Part shown: piece after piece, positions 54,052-62,063 of the stretch | Position numbering within the stretch: the first letter of the stretch is position 1 | Layout: every line of letters begins with the position of its first letter | Assembly: GCA_965232985.1 (NCBI GenBank) | Contig: CBDDRC010000031.1 | Location: 1 to 64,000 of the forward strand | Origin: JADFDG01 sp965232985 | Lineage (GTDB): Bacteria > Pseudomonadota > Gammaproteobacteria > Pseudomonadales > JADFDG01 | DNA: 64,000 bases | Reading direction: 5' to 3' | Notes under the pieces: model-generated | The model's database searches: none | Seen by the model: the letters and a program-made list of their open reading frames with translations, nothing else | Told to the model about the DNA's origin: nothing | Translations under genes and position numbers: made by a program

Positions 54052-55632
54052 TTAGCGGAACCAGTCCGCCAGATAATGTTCGAACGGCTGCTCTGTGACC
54101 GCCTCCAGGGTGCGCTGTTCCTCCAGCGACCCGGCAGCCAGCTGCTCAAAGAACTCCTGTCGCGCCGGGCTCATCGGCTGGGCACGGAAATAATCGCGTG
54201 CCCTGGCGGACTGCTCCATGGCAAAGCCGAAGAAACCGGTCCCGCGCTCGCGCAAGGCCTCGAGCACGGCGGCACTAGGGGTCTGCTCCGGGTCTATCAG
54301 CTTGCGGCGCTGGGCCGCGAGCGAGCGGGTATAGCCGCGTGATGATGGCCGGGCTTCATCGAGCAGCACTGCCACCGGCAGCATCGCCTCACACAACGCA
54401 AAACCCCATTCGCGCAATGAAGTGGTCGCGCCATCGAGCGTGATGGTTGCCTCCGGGCTGCGCCCCTCGTTCACCGCGATTTGCAGATTGGCCTTGTTCT
54501 GTGCCAGCTCCGCCGCACCCTGCAACGGGCTGTTGTGCAGCAAGCAGAAAGTGGCGAACAGCTCCATGAAGTACGACGTCTCGTGATCGATGCCTACCGG
54601 CAGGAACGGGTTGAGATCGAGGCTGCGCATCTCGACGTACTCGACGCCCCGGCCGCGCAGTGCCGCTGACAACCGCTCGCCTGGCAGCGGCACGCATTTC
54701 GGACGGATGGAGCCGTAGAACTCCGCTTCCGTCTGCAGCACGTTGGCGTTCAGCTGCCGCCACTGGCCGTCTACCTGCACCCCGATTTTGGTGAATTCCG
54801 GATGCGGCGTACGCATCGCCCGTTCCAGCGAATCAACATAGTCCGTGACGGAGTTGTAGCTGACCGTGAGACTTTTTTGCACCTCATTCGAATAACCGAG
54901 ATCGCCCATGCGCAGGCTGGTTGCATAGGGCCGATAGAGCGTGTGGCTGTCGATCACTTCGAGATTGTGCGGCCGCCCGCGCATAAAGCTTGCGCACATC
55001 GCCGGCGATGCACCGGTCAGGTACGCGACCAGCCAGACGTACTTCTGGTAGTTGCGGATCAGAGAAAAATATTCGCGCGAGATGAACTGCTCGGGTTCTG
55101 TGTCGCAGGCATCCTCGTTCTTGCGGTAGGCCCACCAGAAATTATCCGGAAACGAAAAATTGTAGTGGATGCCGGCAATGGCCTGCATGTGGCGGCCGTA
55201 GCGGTGCCACAAGCCATGCCGGTAAACAGTCTTGAAGCGACCAAGGTTCGATGAGCCGTATTGCGCGATCGGGATGGACAGCTCATCGCCAAGCACGCAG
55301 GGCATCGAATTCACCCACAGCAGTTCATCGCCAAGGTTTTGGTAGACAAAGTGATGAGTGTCGGTAAGGAACAGCAGACAATCGGTGATGTGCTCGTAAG
55401 CCGGCGTAACGAATTCGAGCAGCGCTTCGGAATAATCGGTGGTGATATGCGGATGCATCAGCGCCGAGCCCAGCGCCGCCGGGTGCGGCGTCTGCGCGAT
55501 GCAGCCCTGCGCGTTCACCCGCAGGCTTTCCTTTTCGATGCCGCGCCGCAGGCCACGCAACGTATGCACCTTCTGCTGCTCGCGCAGCAAGGCGATACGA
55601 CGGACAAGGCGTTCGGTGTTCAGGGCTGGCAT
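54052..55632 (-). CDS. gshA: Glutamate-cysteine ligase
   Basis: GshA makes gamma-glutamylcysteine, the first step to glutathione. The 526-residue product matches the gammaproteobacterial type (518 in E. coli): LRGLRRGIEKESLRVNAQG, TTDYSEALLEFVTPAYEH, YNFSFPDNFWWAY and YEVMRSLDLNPF-like YVEMRSLDLNPFLPVGID. The start at 55632 gives a normal N-terminus. It heads the gshA-FKBP-dsbB unit, thus grouping thiol and disulfide functions. Confidence 0.94.
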   Translation of the reverse strand: MPALNTERLVRRIALLREQQKVHTLRGLRRGIEKESLRVNAQGCIAQTPHPAALGSALMHPHITTDYSEALLEFVTPAYEHITDCLLFLTDTHHFVYQNLGDELLWVNSMPCVLGDELSIPIAQYGSSNLGRFKTVYRHGLWHRYGRHMQAIAGIHYNFSFPDNFWWAYRKNEDACDTEPEQFISREYFSLIRNYQKYVWLVAYLTGASPAMCASFMRGRPHNLEVIDSHTLYRPYATSLRMGDLGYSNEVQKSLTVSYNSVTDYVDSLERAMRTPHPEFTKIGVQVDGQWRQLNANVLQTEAEFYGSIRPKCVPLPGERLSAALRGRGVEYVEMRSLDLNPFLPVGIDHETSYFMELFATFCLLHNSPLQGAAELAQNKANLQIAVNEGRSPEATITLDGATTSLREWGFALCEAMLPVAVLLDEARPSSRGYTRSLAAQRRKLIDPEQTPSAAVLEALRERGTGFFGFAMEQSARARDYFRAQPMSPARQEFFEQLAAGSLEEQRTLEAVTEQPFEHYLADWFR

Positions 55633-55703
55633 CGGTCATTCCGGGGGCAACGAGGGCCGAATATACCGTAATTCCCGAGACAGTCCGGCCATACTCAACG
55701 CAG

Positions 55704-55721
55704 ATCCGGCTGCAGCCGGAT
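55704..55721. repeat. Perfect 18-bp palindrome between gshA and tex
   Basis: ATCCGGCTGCAGCCGGAT is a perfect, loopless palindrome in the 101-base gap between the tex stop and the gshA start. No T run follows on the minus strand, so it does not look like an intrinsic terminator. It could be a repressor site upstream of gshA or an end-of-transcript hairpin for tex. Confidence 0.5.
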
Positions 55722-55733
55722 TCACAACAGCAC

Positions 55734-58106
55734 CTACTTCTTATCGATGCCCGCCTTGCGCAGCGCATCGGCAAACGCGTTCTTGCCGACGGCCTGCTGC
55801 TGGGCGCCACCAAACGAGCGCTGCTGCTGTACAGGGTCAGGGCGGGCGCTGCGGCCTGTACGCAGCTCGCCGGCAGGGCGTTGCCCAGCCGCAGCTGGAC
55901 CTGCATCGGCAGGCCGGGCCGGGGCCGGCTCGTCGGTGCGCATGGTCAGCGCGATGCGCTTGCGGCCGAGATCTATCTCCAACACTTTGACTTTGACAAT
56001 ATCGCCGGCCTTCACGACCTCATGCGGATCCTTGACGAATTTGTTGGCGAGCGCCGAAACGTGCACGAGGCCGTCCTGGTGCACACCGATGTCGACGTAC
56101 GCGCCGAACGCGGCGACGTTGGTGACGGTCCCCTCAAGCACCATGCCGGGCTTGAGGTCCTTCATGTCCTGTACGTCCTCGCGCAATTCCGCCGCACGAA
56201 ATTCGCCGCGCGGGTCACGGCCGGGCTTGTCGAGCTCCTTGAGGATGTCGGTGATGGTCGGCACGCCGAACTTGTCGCTGACGAATTCCTGCGGCTTGAC
56301 GCTGCGCAGGAAATTCGTGTCGCCGATGACGCTCTTCGGGTCACGGCCGCTCCGCTGCGCGATGGCTGCAACCACCGGATAGGCTTCCGGATGCACGGCG
56401 GAGGCATCGAGCGGGTTGTCGCCGCTCATCACGCGCAAAAATCCTGCCGCCTGCTCAAAGGTGCGCTCACCCAGGCGCGGCACCTGCTTGAGCTGTTCGC
56501 GGCTAACGAAAGCACCATTTTTAGCGCGAAAAGCTACGATATTGCCGGCAATCGTGCCGTTCAACCCGGCGATGCGCGCCAACAGCGGCGCTGACGCGGT
56601 GTTCACATCGACGCCGACCGCGTTCACGCAATCTTCGACGACACCATCAAGTGAGCGCGCCAGCTTCAGCTGATTGACATCGTGCTGATACTGGCCGACG
56701 CCGATCGATTTCGGTTCGATTTTCACCAGCTCGGCGAGCGGGTCCTGCAGGCGACGGGCGATCGACACGGCACCGCGGTAGACGACGTCAAGATCCGGGA
56801 ACTCGGCCGCTGCCAATTCCGACGCGGAGTAAACCGACGCGCCCGCTTCGCTGACCACAATCTTCTGCGCTTTGATTGCCGGGTGTTTCTTCAACACCTC
56901 CGCAGCGAGCTTGTCGGTTTCGCGCGAGGCCGTACCGTTGCCGATGGCGATCAGTTCGACCTTGAACTTCTGGCACAGCGCGGCGAGCACGGCGACGGAG
57001 TTGTCCCAGTCATTGCGCGGCACGTGCGGGAAAATCGCCAGGTGCGCGAGCAGTTCGCCGGTCGCGCCGACCACCACCACTTTCACGCCGGTGCGCAGGC
57101 CCGGATCAAGGCCCATGGTCGGGCGCATGCCGGCCGGAGCCGACATCAGCAGCGCCTTGAGGTTGCGGGCAAAGACGTTGATCGCCTCTTCGTCCGAGCG
57201 CTCGCGGATCGCGCCGAACAGCTCGCTTTCGAAATGCATCAGCAATTTCACGCGCCAGGTCCAGCGCACGACTTCCTGGAGGAAATCGTCAGCGGCGCGC
57301 CTCTGGTGCGACCAGCGGATATGCGAGGCGATCATTGCCTCGCAGGGGTGCTCGCGGGTGCGGTCTTCCTCGTCGCCGACGGCAAGGCTGACGCTCAGCA
57401 CGCCCTCGTTGCGGCCACGCAAAATCGCCAGTGCCCGGTGCGAGGGGATCGTGGCGAGCTTCTCGTGGTGGGCAAAGTAGTCGCGGAATTTCGCGCCTTC
57501 CTCTTCCTTGCCGGCAACAACTTTCGCGCTGATTTCGCCTTCGGCCCAGAGGAAGTCGCGCAAGCGCTGCAACAGCGTCGCGTCTTCAGCGAAGCGCTCC
57601 ATCAGGATCTGCTTGGCGCCGTCGAGCGCGGACTTGATATCGACTACGCCTTTTTCGGCATCGATGAATTTCTGCGCTTCTTCTGCCGGCACCAGCGCGG
57701 GGTTGCCGTACAGCGCGGCCGCCAGCGGCTCGAGTCCGGCTTCGCGGGCGATTTGCGCCTTGGTGCGGCGTTTTTGCTTGTACGGCAGGTAAAGATCTTC
57801 AAGCCGCGCCTTATTGTCGGCGTTGCGGATTTCCTGCTCGAGTTCGCCGGTGAGCTTGCCCTGCTCGATGATACTTTTCAGGATCGCCTCGCGGCGCTCT
57901 TCCATTTCGCGCAGGTAACGCAGGCGCTCATCGAGATTGCGCAGCTGGGTGTCGTCGAGGCCGCCAGTGATTTCCTTACGATAGCGGGCGATGAACGGGA
58001 CGGTGGCTCCGCCATCGATCAATTCGACGGTGGCAACAACCTGGGCGAGCTTGCAGGACAGTTCATCAGCGATGCGCTGGGCAATGACGAGGGCGTTGGA
58101 GGACAT
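55734..58106 (-). CDS. tex: Tex-family S1 RNA-binding transcription accessory protein
   Basis: A 790-residue Tex protein. The domains in order are the Tex N-terminal helical region (ATVPFIARYRKEITGGLDDTQL), the YqgF-like domain (TMGLDPGLRTGVKVVVV), a helix-hairpin-helix pair (SAPLLARIAGLNGTIAGNIV, KQVPRLGERTFEQAAGFLRV) and the S1 domain (MVLEGTVTNVAAFGAYVDIG, QDGLVHVS). A Pro/Ala/Arg-rich linker and short helix close it. Tex affects toxin and stress gene expression and is nearly universal. The gene seems monocistronic. Confidence 0.95.
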   Translation of the reverse strand: MSSNALVIAQRIADELSCKLAQVVATVELIDGGATVPFIARYRKEITGGLDDTQLRNLDERLRYLREMEERREAILKSIIEQGKLTGELEQEIRNADNKARLEDLYLPYKQKRRTKAQIAREAGLEPLAAALYGNPALVPAEEAQKFIDAEKGVVDIKSALDGAKQILMERFAEDATLLQRLRDFLWAEGEISAKVVAGKEEEGAKFRDYFAHHEKLATIPSHRALAILRGRNEGVLSVSLAVGDEEDRTREHPCEAMIASHIRWSHQRRAADDFLQEVVRWTWRVKLLMHFESELFGAIRERSDEEAINVFARNLKALLMSAPAGMRPTMGLDPGLRTGVKVVVVGATGELLAHLAIFPHVPRNDWDNSVAVLAALCQKFKVELIAIGNGTASRETDKLAAEVLKKHPAIKAQKIVVSEAGASVYSASELAAAEFPDLDVVYRGAVSIARRLQDPLAELVKIEPKSIGVGQYQHDVNQLKLARSLDGVVEDCVNAVGVDVNTASAPLLARIAGLNGTIAGNIVAFRAKNGAFVSREQLKQVPRLGERTFEQAAGFLRVMSGDNPLDASAVHPEAYPVVAAIAQRSGRDPKSVIGDTNFLRSVKPQEFVSDKFGVPTITDILKELDKPGRDPRGEFRAAELREDVQDMKDLKPGMVLEGTVTNVAAFGAYVDIGVHQDGLVHVSALANKFVKDPHEVVKAGDIVKVKVLEIDLGRKRIALTMRTDEPAPARPADAGPAAAGQRPAGELRTGRSARPDPVQQQRSFGGAQQQAVGKNAFADALRKAGIDKK

Positions 58107-58162
58107 GCGCGATGGTGTTCCAAGGGTTGCAGCGAGGCGACAGATTCTAGAGGTGAACAGGG

Positions 58163-58203
58163 GGTCGGCGTCACTCCTCCCAAACCGGAATGTGACGCCG
58201 ACC
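58163..58203. terminator. 12-bp hairpin between tex and the DUF11-repeat gene
   Basis: GGTCGGCGTCAC (58163-58174) and GTGACGCCGACC (58192-58203) form a perfect 12-bp stem with a 17-base loop. It lies 18-58 bases past the stop of the repeat protein gene on the minus strand and before the tex start. No T tract follows on the minus strand, so its terminator function is likely but unproven. Confidence 0.5.
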
Positions 58204-58220
58204 TCTTTGCCACCCCGATC

Positions 58221-61200
58221 CTACTGGAGCGTCACCCGGAATTTACCTGTAGAAGAGCTGCCAGCGGTGATGGTGCCGATGCGCAGCGTTACCGCGCCGA
58301 CCGTGCTCAGGTTGTAATCGCCGCCGTTCGGGTCGGCCTCGTCGGCGCCGGCGTTGTCGTCGTCCTCGACGCTGCCGCCGGCGACCAGGCTGCCGGTGAC
58401 GTATGTGGTGTTCGCCGGCATCGGGTCGCTGACGATCACCTCGACGGCATCAACGGTGCCGGCGGAATTACTCACCGTGATCGTGTATTCGATTACCGCG
58501 CCCGGAATGCGCTTCGGCTCGCTGACGCCCGGATTTCTGACGCCGACGAGCGGGTCGGAAATCACCGACGAACTTTTCACCACCGTGAGCGCCGGGTTGA
58601 CGGTGAGCACGGCGCTGGTGGCCACCGCGTTGCTGCCGCCGCTGGTGCTGAGCGCGCCAATGGCGAGCGTGTTCGTGTAGCTGCCGGTAGCCGCCGTTAC
58701 ATCGACGGTAATCACGCAACTGCCGGCCGCAGGAATCGTGCCGCCGTTGAGGCGAATACCGACATCGGCGGCGGCCACCAGCGCCGTGTTGCCGCTGTTG
58801 TTGAGCGTGCCGCCGCAGGTGTTGGTCACCGCGGGGGTGGCCGCGACCGTCACGCCGACCGGAAACACGTCCGTGAATGTTGCCGCAGTGAAGGCGACTG
58901 CCGAGCTGTTCGCCAGCGTGATCGTCAGCGTCGATGTGCCGCCGCTACCGATGCTGGCGGGACTGAAGGCCTTGGTGATCGTCGGCCGCACGAAGGTGAC
59001 GACTGCCGAAGCCGTGTTGCCGCTGAGGCCACCGCCACCACCGCTGGTGGTGGTGACGTTGCCGGTGGTGTTGGTGTAGGCCCCGGCCGTCGCGCTGGTC
59101 ACGTCGATGCCGACCGTGCACACCTGGTCGGCCGTCATGTTGTTGTTGTTACCGGTCAAGCCAAACGTGTTGCCGCCGGCGACACCGCCGGCAATGTCGG
59201 TGGTGATGTTGCCGCCGCAGGTGTTGGTGATGTTGGTCGTCGCGGCGTTGACCAGGCCAGCCGGATAGGTGTCTGACACCCGCACCCTGCTAAGCGCGGT
59301 GTTGTTCGGGTTGGTGATGGTGAGCGTGAGGCGCGAAATGCCGTTCACCCCGAGGCTGACCGGACTGAACGACTTGGCGATGACCGGTGGCATCAACTGC
59401 ACGGTGAGCGTCGCACTGCCGGCGACCGTATTGCTGCCGCCATTGGTGGTGGTGACGCCGCCGATCGCGATCGTGTTGGTGTAACTGCCGGTCGTCGCGC
59501 TGCGCACATATACCGTCACCGTGCAGGAGCTGCTCGCCGGAATCGTGCCACCGGAAAGCGCCACGCTGCCGCCGCCCGCCGTCGCCGTCACCGAGCCGCC
59601 GCAGGTGCTGAAAGCGCCGGGCACCGGGCCGTTCACCAGGTTCACCGGATAGGTGTCGGTGAAGGCGGCGCCGGTCAGCGCAATCGCGTTGCTGTTGCTC
59701 AGCGTGATGGTCAGCAGCGAGTCGCCATTGGTGGCGACCGGGGTCGGTGCAAAGGATTTCGTTACCGTCAACGGCACCGGCACGAACAGACTGGCACTGG
59801 TCGCCGCCGCGTTGCTGCCGCCGTTGGTGGTGGTGAGCGCACCGGCCGCGATCGTATTGGTGTAGTTGCCGGTCGTCGCGACCGTGACGTTGATCGTGAT
59901 GACACAGCTGCCGTTGGCCGGGATCGTGCCGCCGTTGAGACGAATACCTGCATCGCCGGCAGCAAGCGCACCGTTGCTGTTGTCGTTGAGCGTGCCGCCG
60001 CAACTGTTGCTGGTGGTGAGCGGCGTGGCGACAGTCATGTTGCCCGGCGAGGTCGGGAAGGTATCGATGAACGTGGCGCCGGTCATCGCCACGCCGGACG
60101 CATTGGCCAGCGTGACCGTCAGCGTCGACGTGCCACCGCTGACAATAGTGCCGGGGCTGAAACTCTTGGTGATCGTCGGCCGGTAATAGCGGACGGTAGC
60201 CGAGCCCGTGTTACCGGTCAGGCCGCCGCCGCTGGTGCTGGCCACGTTGCCCGTGGTGTTGTTGTAGGTGCCGGCACTGTTGCTGACGACATCGATGCCG
60301 ACCGTGCACACCTGATTGGCCGTCATGTCGTTGTTGGTGCCCTGCAGCCCGAAGGTATTGCCGCCGGCGACGCCACCGAAAATGTCGGTGGTGATGTTGC
60401 CGCCACAACTGTTGGTGATGTTCGTCGTTGCCGCGTTGACCAGGCCCGCCGGATAAGTGTCCTGCACTGTCACATTGGCAAGACCGGCATTGTTCGGGTT
60501 GCTGATGGTCAGTGTCAGTCGCGCCACGCTGCCAACACCAAGACTGTTCGGGCTGATGGCTTTTGTGATCGCCGGCGCGACCAGTGCGGCCGCCACCACG
60601 AGCGATGCACTCGCCGAATTGCCGGTAGTTGCTCCGGCCGTGGTCGATGTCACCGTGCCGGTACTGTTGTTGTAAGTGCCATTGATGCTGCTGGTGACAG
60701 CAACAGTGAGCGTACAACTGCCGCCGGCCAGCAACGACCCGCCGGATAAACCGATCGTACTGCCGCCGCCAGCGCCGCCCGTGAGCGTGCCGGTACTGCC
60801 GGCAGTGCAGGAGATCGCCGCGCCGGACGGCGTGCGATTGAACAGGTTCGCCGGGTAGGTGTCGGTGAACGCGACGCCGGTCAGCGTCGTCGCGGTGTTC
60901 GGGTTACTGACAACGATGCTCATTTGTGCAGTGCCGCCATTCTGGATCGGCGACACATTGAACGACTTGGCAATGGCCGGCGGCTGCAGCTTGCTGTTGG
61001 TGATCGTGCAGGCCGCGGCGGAATTGGTCGAACTCAGCCCCGTCGTCACGGTGCGGTTGGCAGCGTCGGTGGTAACGGTGGGTGTGCCGGTGACCGCCGC
61101 ACAATTGAAAGCCGCAGTGGTCTCCCAGCCGCTGGCGGCCGTCTCGACAATCGCCAGATTCTGCGCCGCCGCCAGCGCATTGATGAACACGCGCGCCGTC

Positions 61201-62063
61201 TGGCCATCGGCCAACGAAAAGGTCGTCGAATTGGTCGCCGAGGACATGAGCGCCGGCGAATAGGTGCCACCGGTCACCGAGGTCGGTGTCAGCGTTGCGC
61301 CGGTCACGACAACCACTTTCGAGCCAACCGGACCGGTCGCGGTAAACGAGAACGACTGCGGATCGCCGTCTGGCGATGTCTGCTTGGTGATATCGACATA
61401 GGCGCCCGCAGACACCGCCACCACGCCGCTCACCGCCGAAGTGCCGGCGTTGCACTTCGACGGCGCGCCGTTGGTGACGTCGGCCGGGCCGGTGCAGATG
61501 CCACCGGTGCTCTGTTTGTAGGTCAGCACATAGGGGATGTTCAGCGCGCCGGTGCTGTCGCCGGTGCAGACCACCTTGATCTCGTTGATGCGCGTGGTTT
61601 CCACGCCGGCACCGTTGTAATCGCCGCAGGTGTTGCCGTCATCGTCTTCCCAGGACGAGGCGGGCACCGTCGACGTCGGGAACGTGGCAACCGAGCACTG
61701 CTTGCTGGCGTCGTTGGCGGTGGGGTCGTTGCCGGTCTGGCCAACGAAGAAGCCGATGTCGTAACGATCGGTATTGGTGCCCGACAACCCGAGGTCAACT
61801 TTGAAGTTGAACTCGGCGCCGGCGGTACAAAACGGTGGCGTGCCCGGCTCGGCGCTGAACACCGGCGACACCGTGAACTCGCCGGCCGTACAGGTCAGCT
61901 TGCTGCCGGCGCGGGTGCCGGCACAGCTCAGATCTTTCACCGCCGAGGTGGTCCAGATGGCACCCCAGGCAGGTGAAACCGGCAACCACAGCAGCGCTGC
62001 AATTGCCAGCAGCGTGCGCGCCGCCATCGGCAACCGACGGACGATCAGGCTCGGGCCGTTCAT
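58221..62063 (-). CDS. Large exported six-repeat protein with a terminal DUF11-type domain
   Basis: A 1280-residue protein. A signal peptide (about 1-35, ending PAWGA) is followed by a Cys-containing N-terminal domain to about 357, then six tandem repeats of about 130 residues starting near 358, 494, 627, 761, 890 and 1024. Most repeats open with a P-x-I-x-K-S/A-F/I-S-P type motif, contain DTYP or DTFP, an SCGG-like Cys and an SCxI or VCTV Cys. The last 125 residues form a DUF11-like domain (GAVIEYTITVSNSAGTVDAV). Repeats 2 and 5, and 3 and 6, are most alike. There is no LPxTG or PEP-CTERM end. The start overlaps the end of the barrel gene upstream by four bases. Confidence 0.85.
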   Translation of the reverse strand: MNGPSLIVRRLPMAARTLLAIAALLWLPVSPAWGAIWTTSAVKDLSCAGTRAGSKLTCTAGEFTVSPVFSAEPGTPPFCTAGAEFNFKVDLGLSGTNTDRYDIGFFVGQTGNDPTANDASKQCSVATFPTSTVPASSWEDDDGNTCGDYNGAGVETTRINEIKVVCTGDSTGALNIPYVLTYKQSTGGICTGPADVTNGAPSKCNAGTSAVSGVVAVSAGAYVDITKQTSPDGDPQSFSFTATGPVGSKVVVVTGATLTPTSVTGGTYSPALMSSATNSTTFSLADGQTARVFINALAAAQNLAIVETAASGWETTAAFNCAAVTGTPTVTTDAANRTVTTGLSSTNSAAACTITNSKLQPPAIAKSFNVSPIQNGGTAQMSIVVSNPNTATTLTGVAFTDTYPANLFNRTPSGAAISCTAGSTGTLTGGAGGGSTIGLSGGSLLAGGSCTLTVAVTSSINGTYNNSTGTVTSTTAGATTGNSASASLVVAAALVAPAITKAISPNSLGVGSVARLTLTISNPNNAGLANVTVQDTYPAGLVNAATTNITNSCGGNITTDIFGGVAGGNTFGLQGTNNDMTANQVCTVGIDVVSNSAGTYNNTTGNVASTSGGGLTGNTGSATVRYYRPTITKSFSPGTIVSGGTSTLTVTLANASGVAMTGATFIDTFPTSPGNMTVATPLTTSNSCGGTLNDNSNGALAAGDAGIRLNGGTIPANGSCVITINVTVATTGNYTNTIAAGALTTTNGGSNAAATSASLFVPVPLTVTKSFAPTPVATNGDSLLTITLSNSNAIALTGAAFTDTYPVNLVNGPVPGAFSTCGGSVTATAGGGSVALSGGTIPASSSCTVTVYVRSATTGSYTNTIAIGGVTTTNGGSNTVAGSATLTVQLMPPVIAKSFSPVSLGVNGISRLTLTITNPNNTALSRVRVSDTYPAGLVNAATTNITNTCGGNITTDIAGGVAGGNTFGLTGNNNNMTADQVCTVGIDVTSATAGAYTNTTGNVTTTSGGGGGLSGNTASAVVTFVRPTITKAFSPASIGSGGTSTLTITLANSSAVAFTAATFTDVFPVGVTVAATPAVTNTCGGTLNNSGNTALVAAADVGIRLNGGTIPAAGSCVITVDVTAATGSYTNTLAIGALSTSGGSNAVATSAVLTVNPALTVVKSSSVISDPLVGVRNPGVSEPKRIPGAVIEYTITVSNSAGTVDAVEVIVSDPMPANTTYVTGSLVAGGSVEDDDNAGADEADPNGGDYNLSTVGAVTLRIGTITAGSSSTGKFRVTLQ

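Noticed and set aside
56682..59276. An 864-codon open frame on the plus strand
   Set aside because: It runs antisense across tex and the repeat gene, has no family resemblance, and results from GC-rich codon bias.
58620..60990. Regularly spaced DNA repeats that might be read as a CRISPR or satellite array
   Set aside because: The repeats are about 400 bp long, in frame, and encode the domains of the exported protein.
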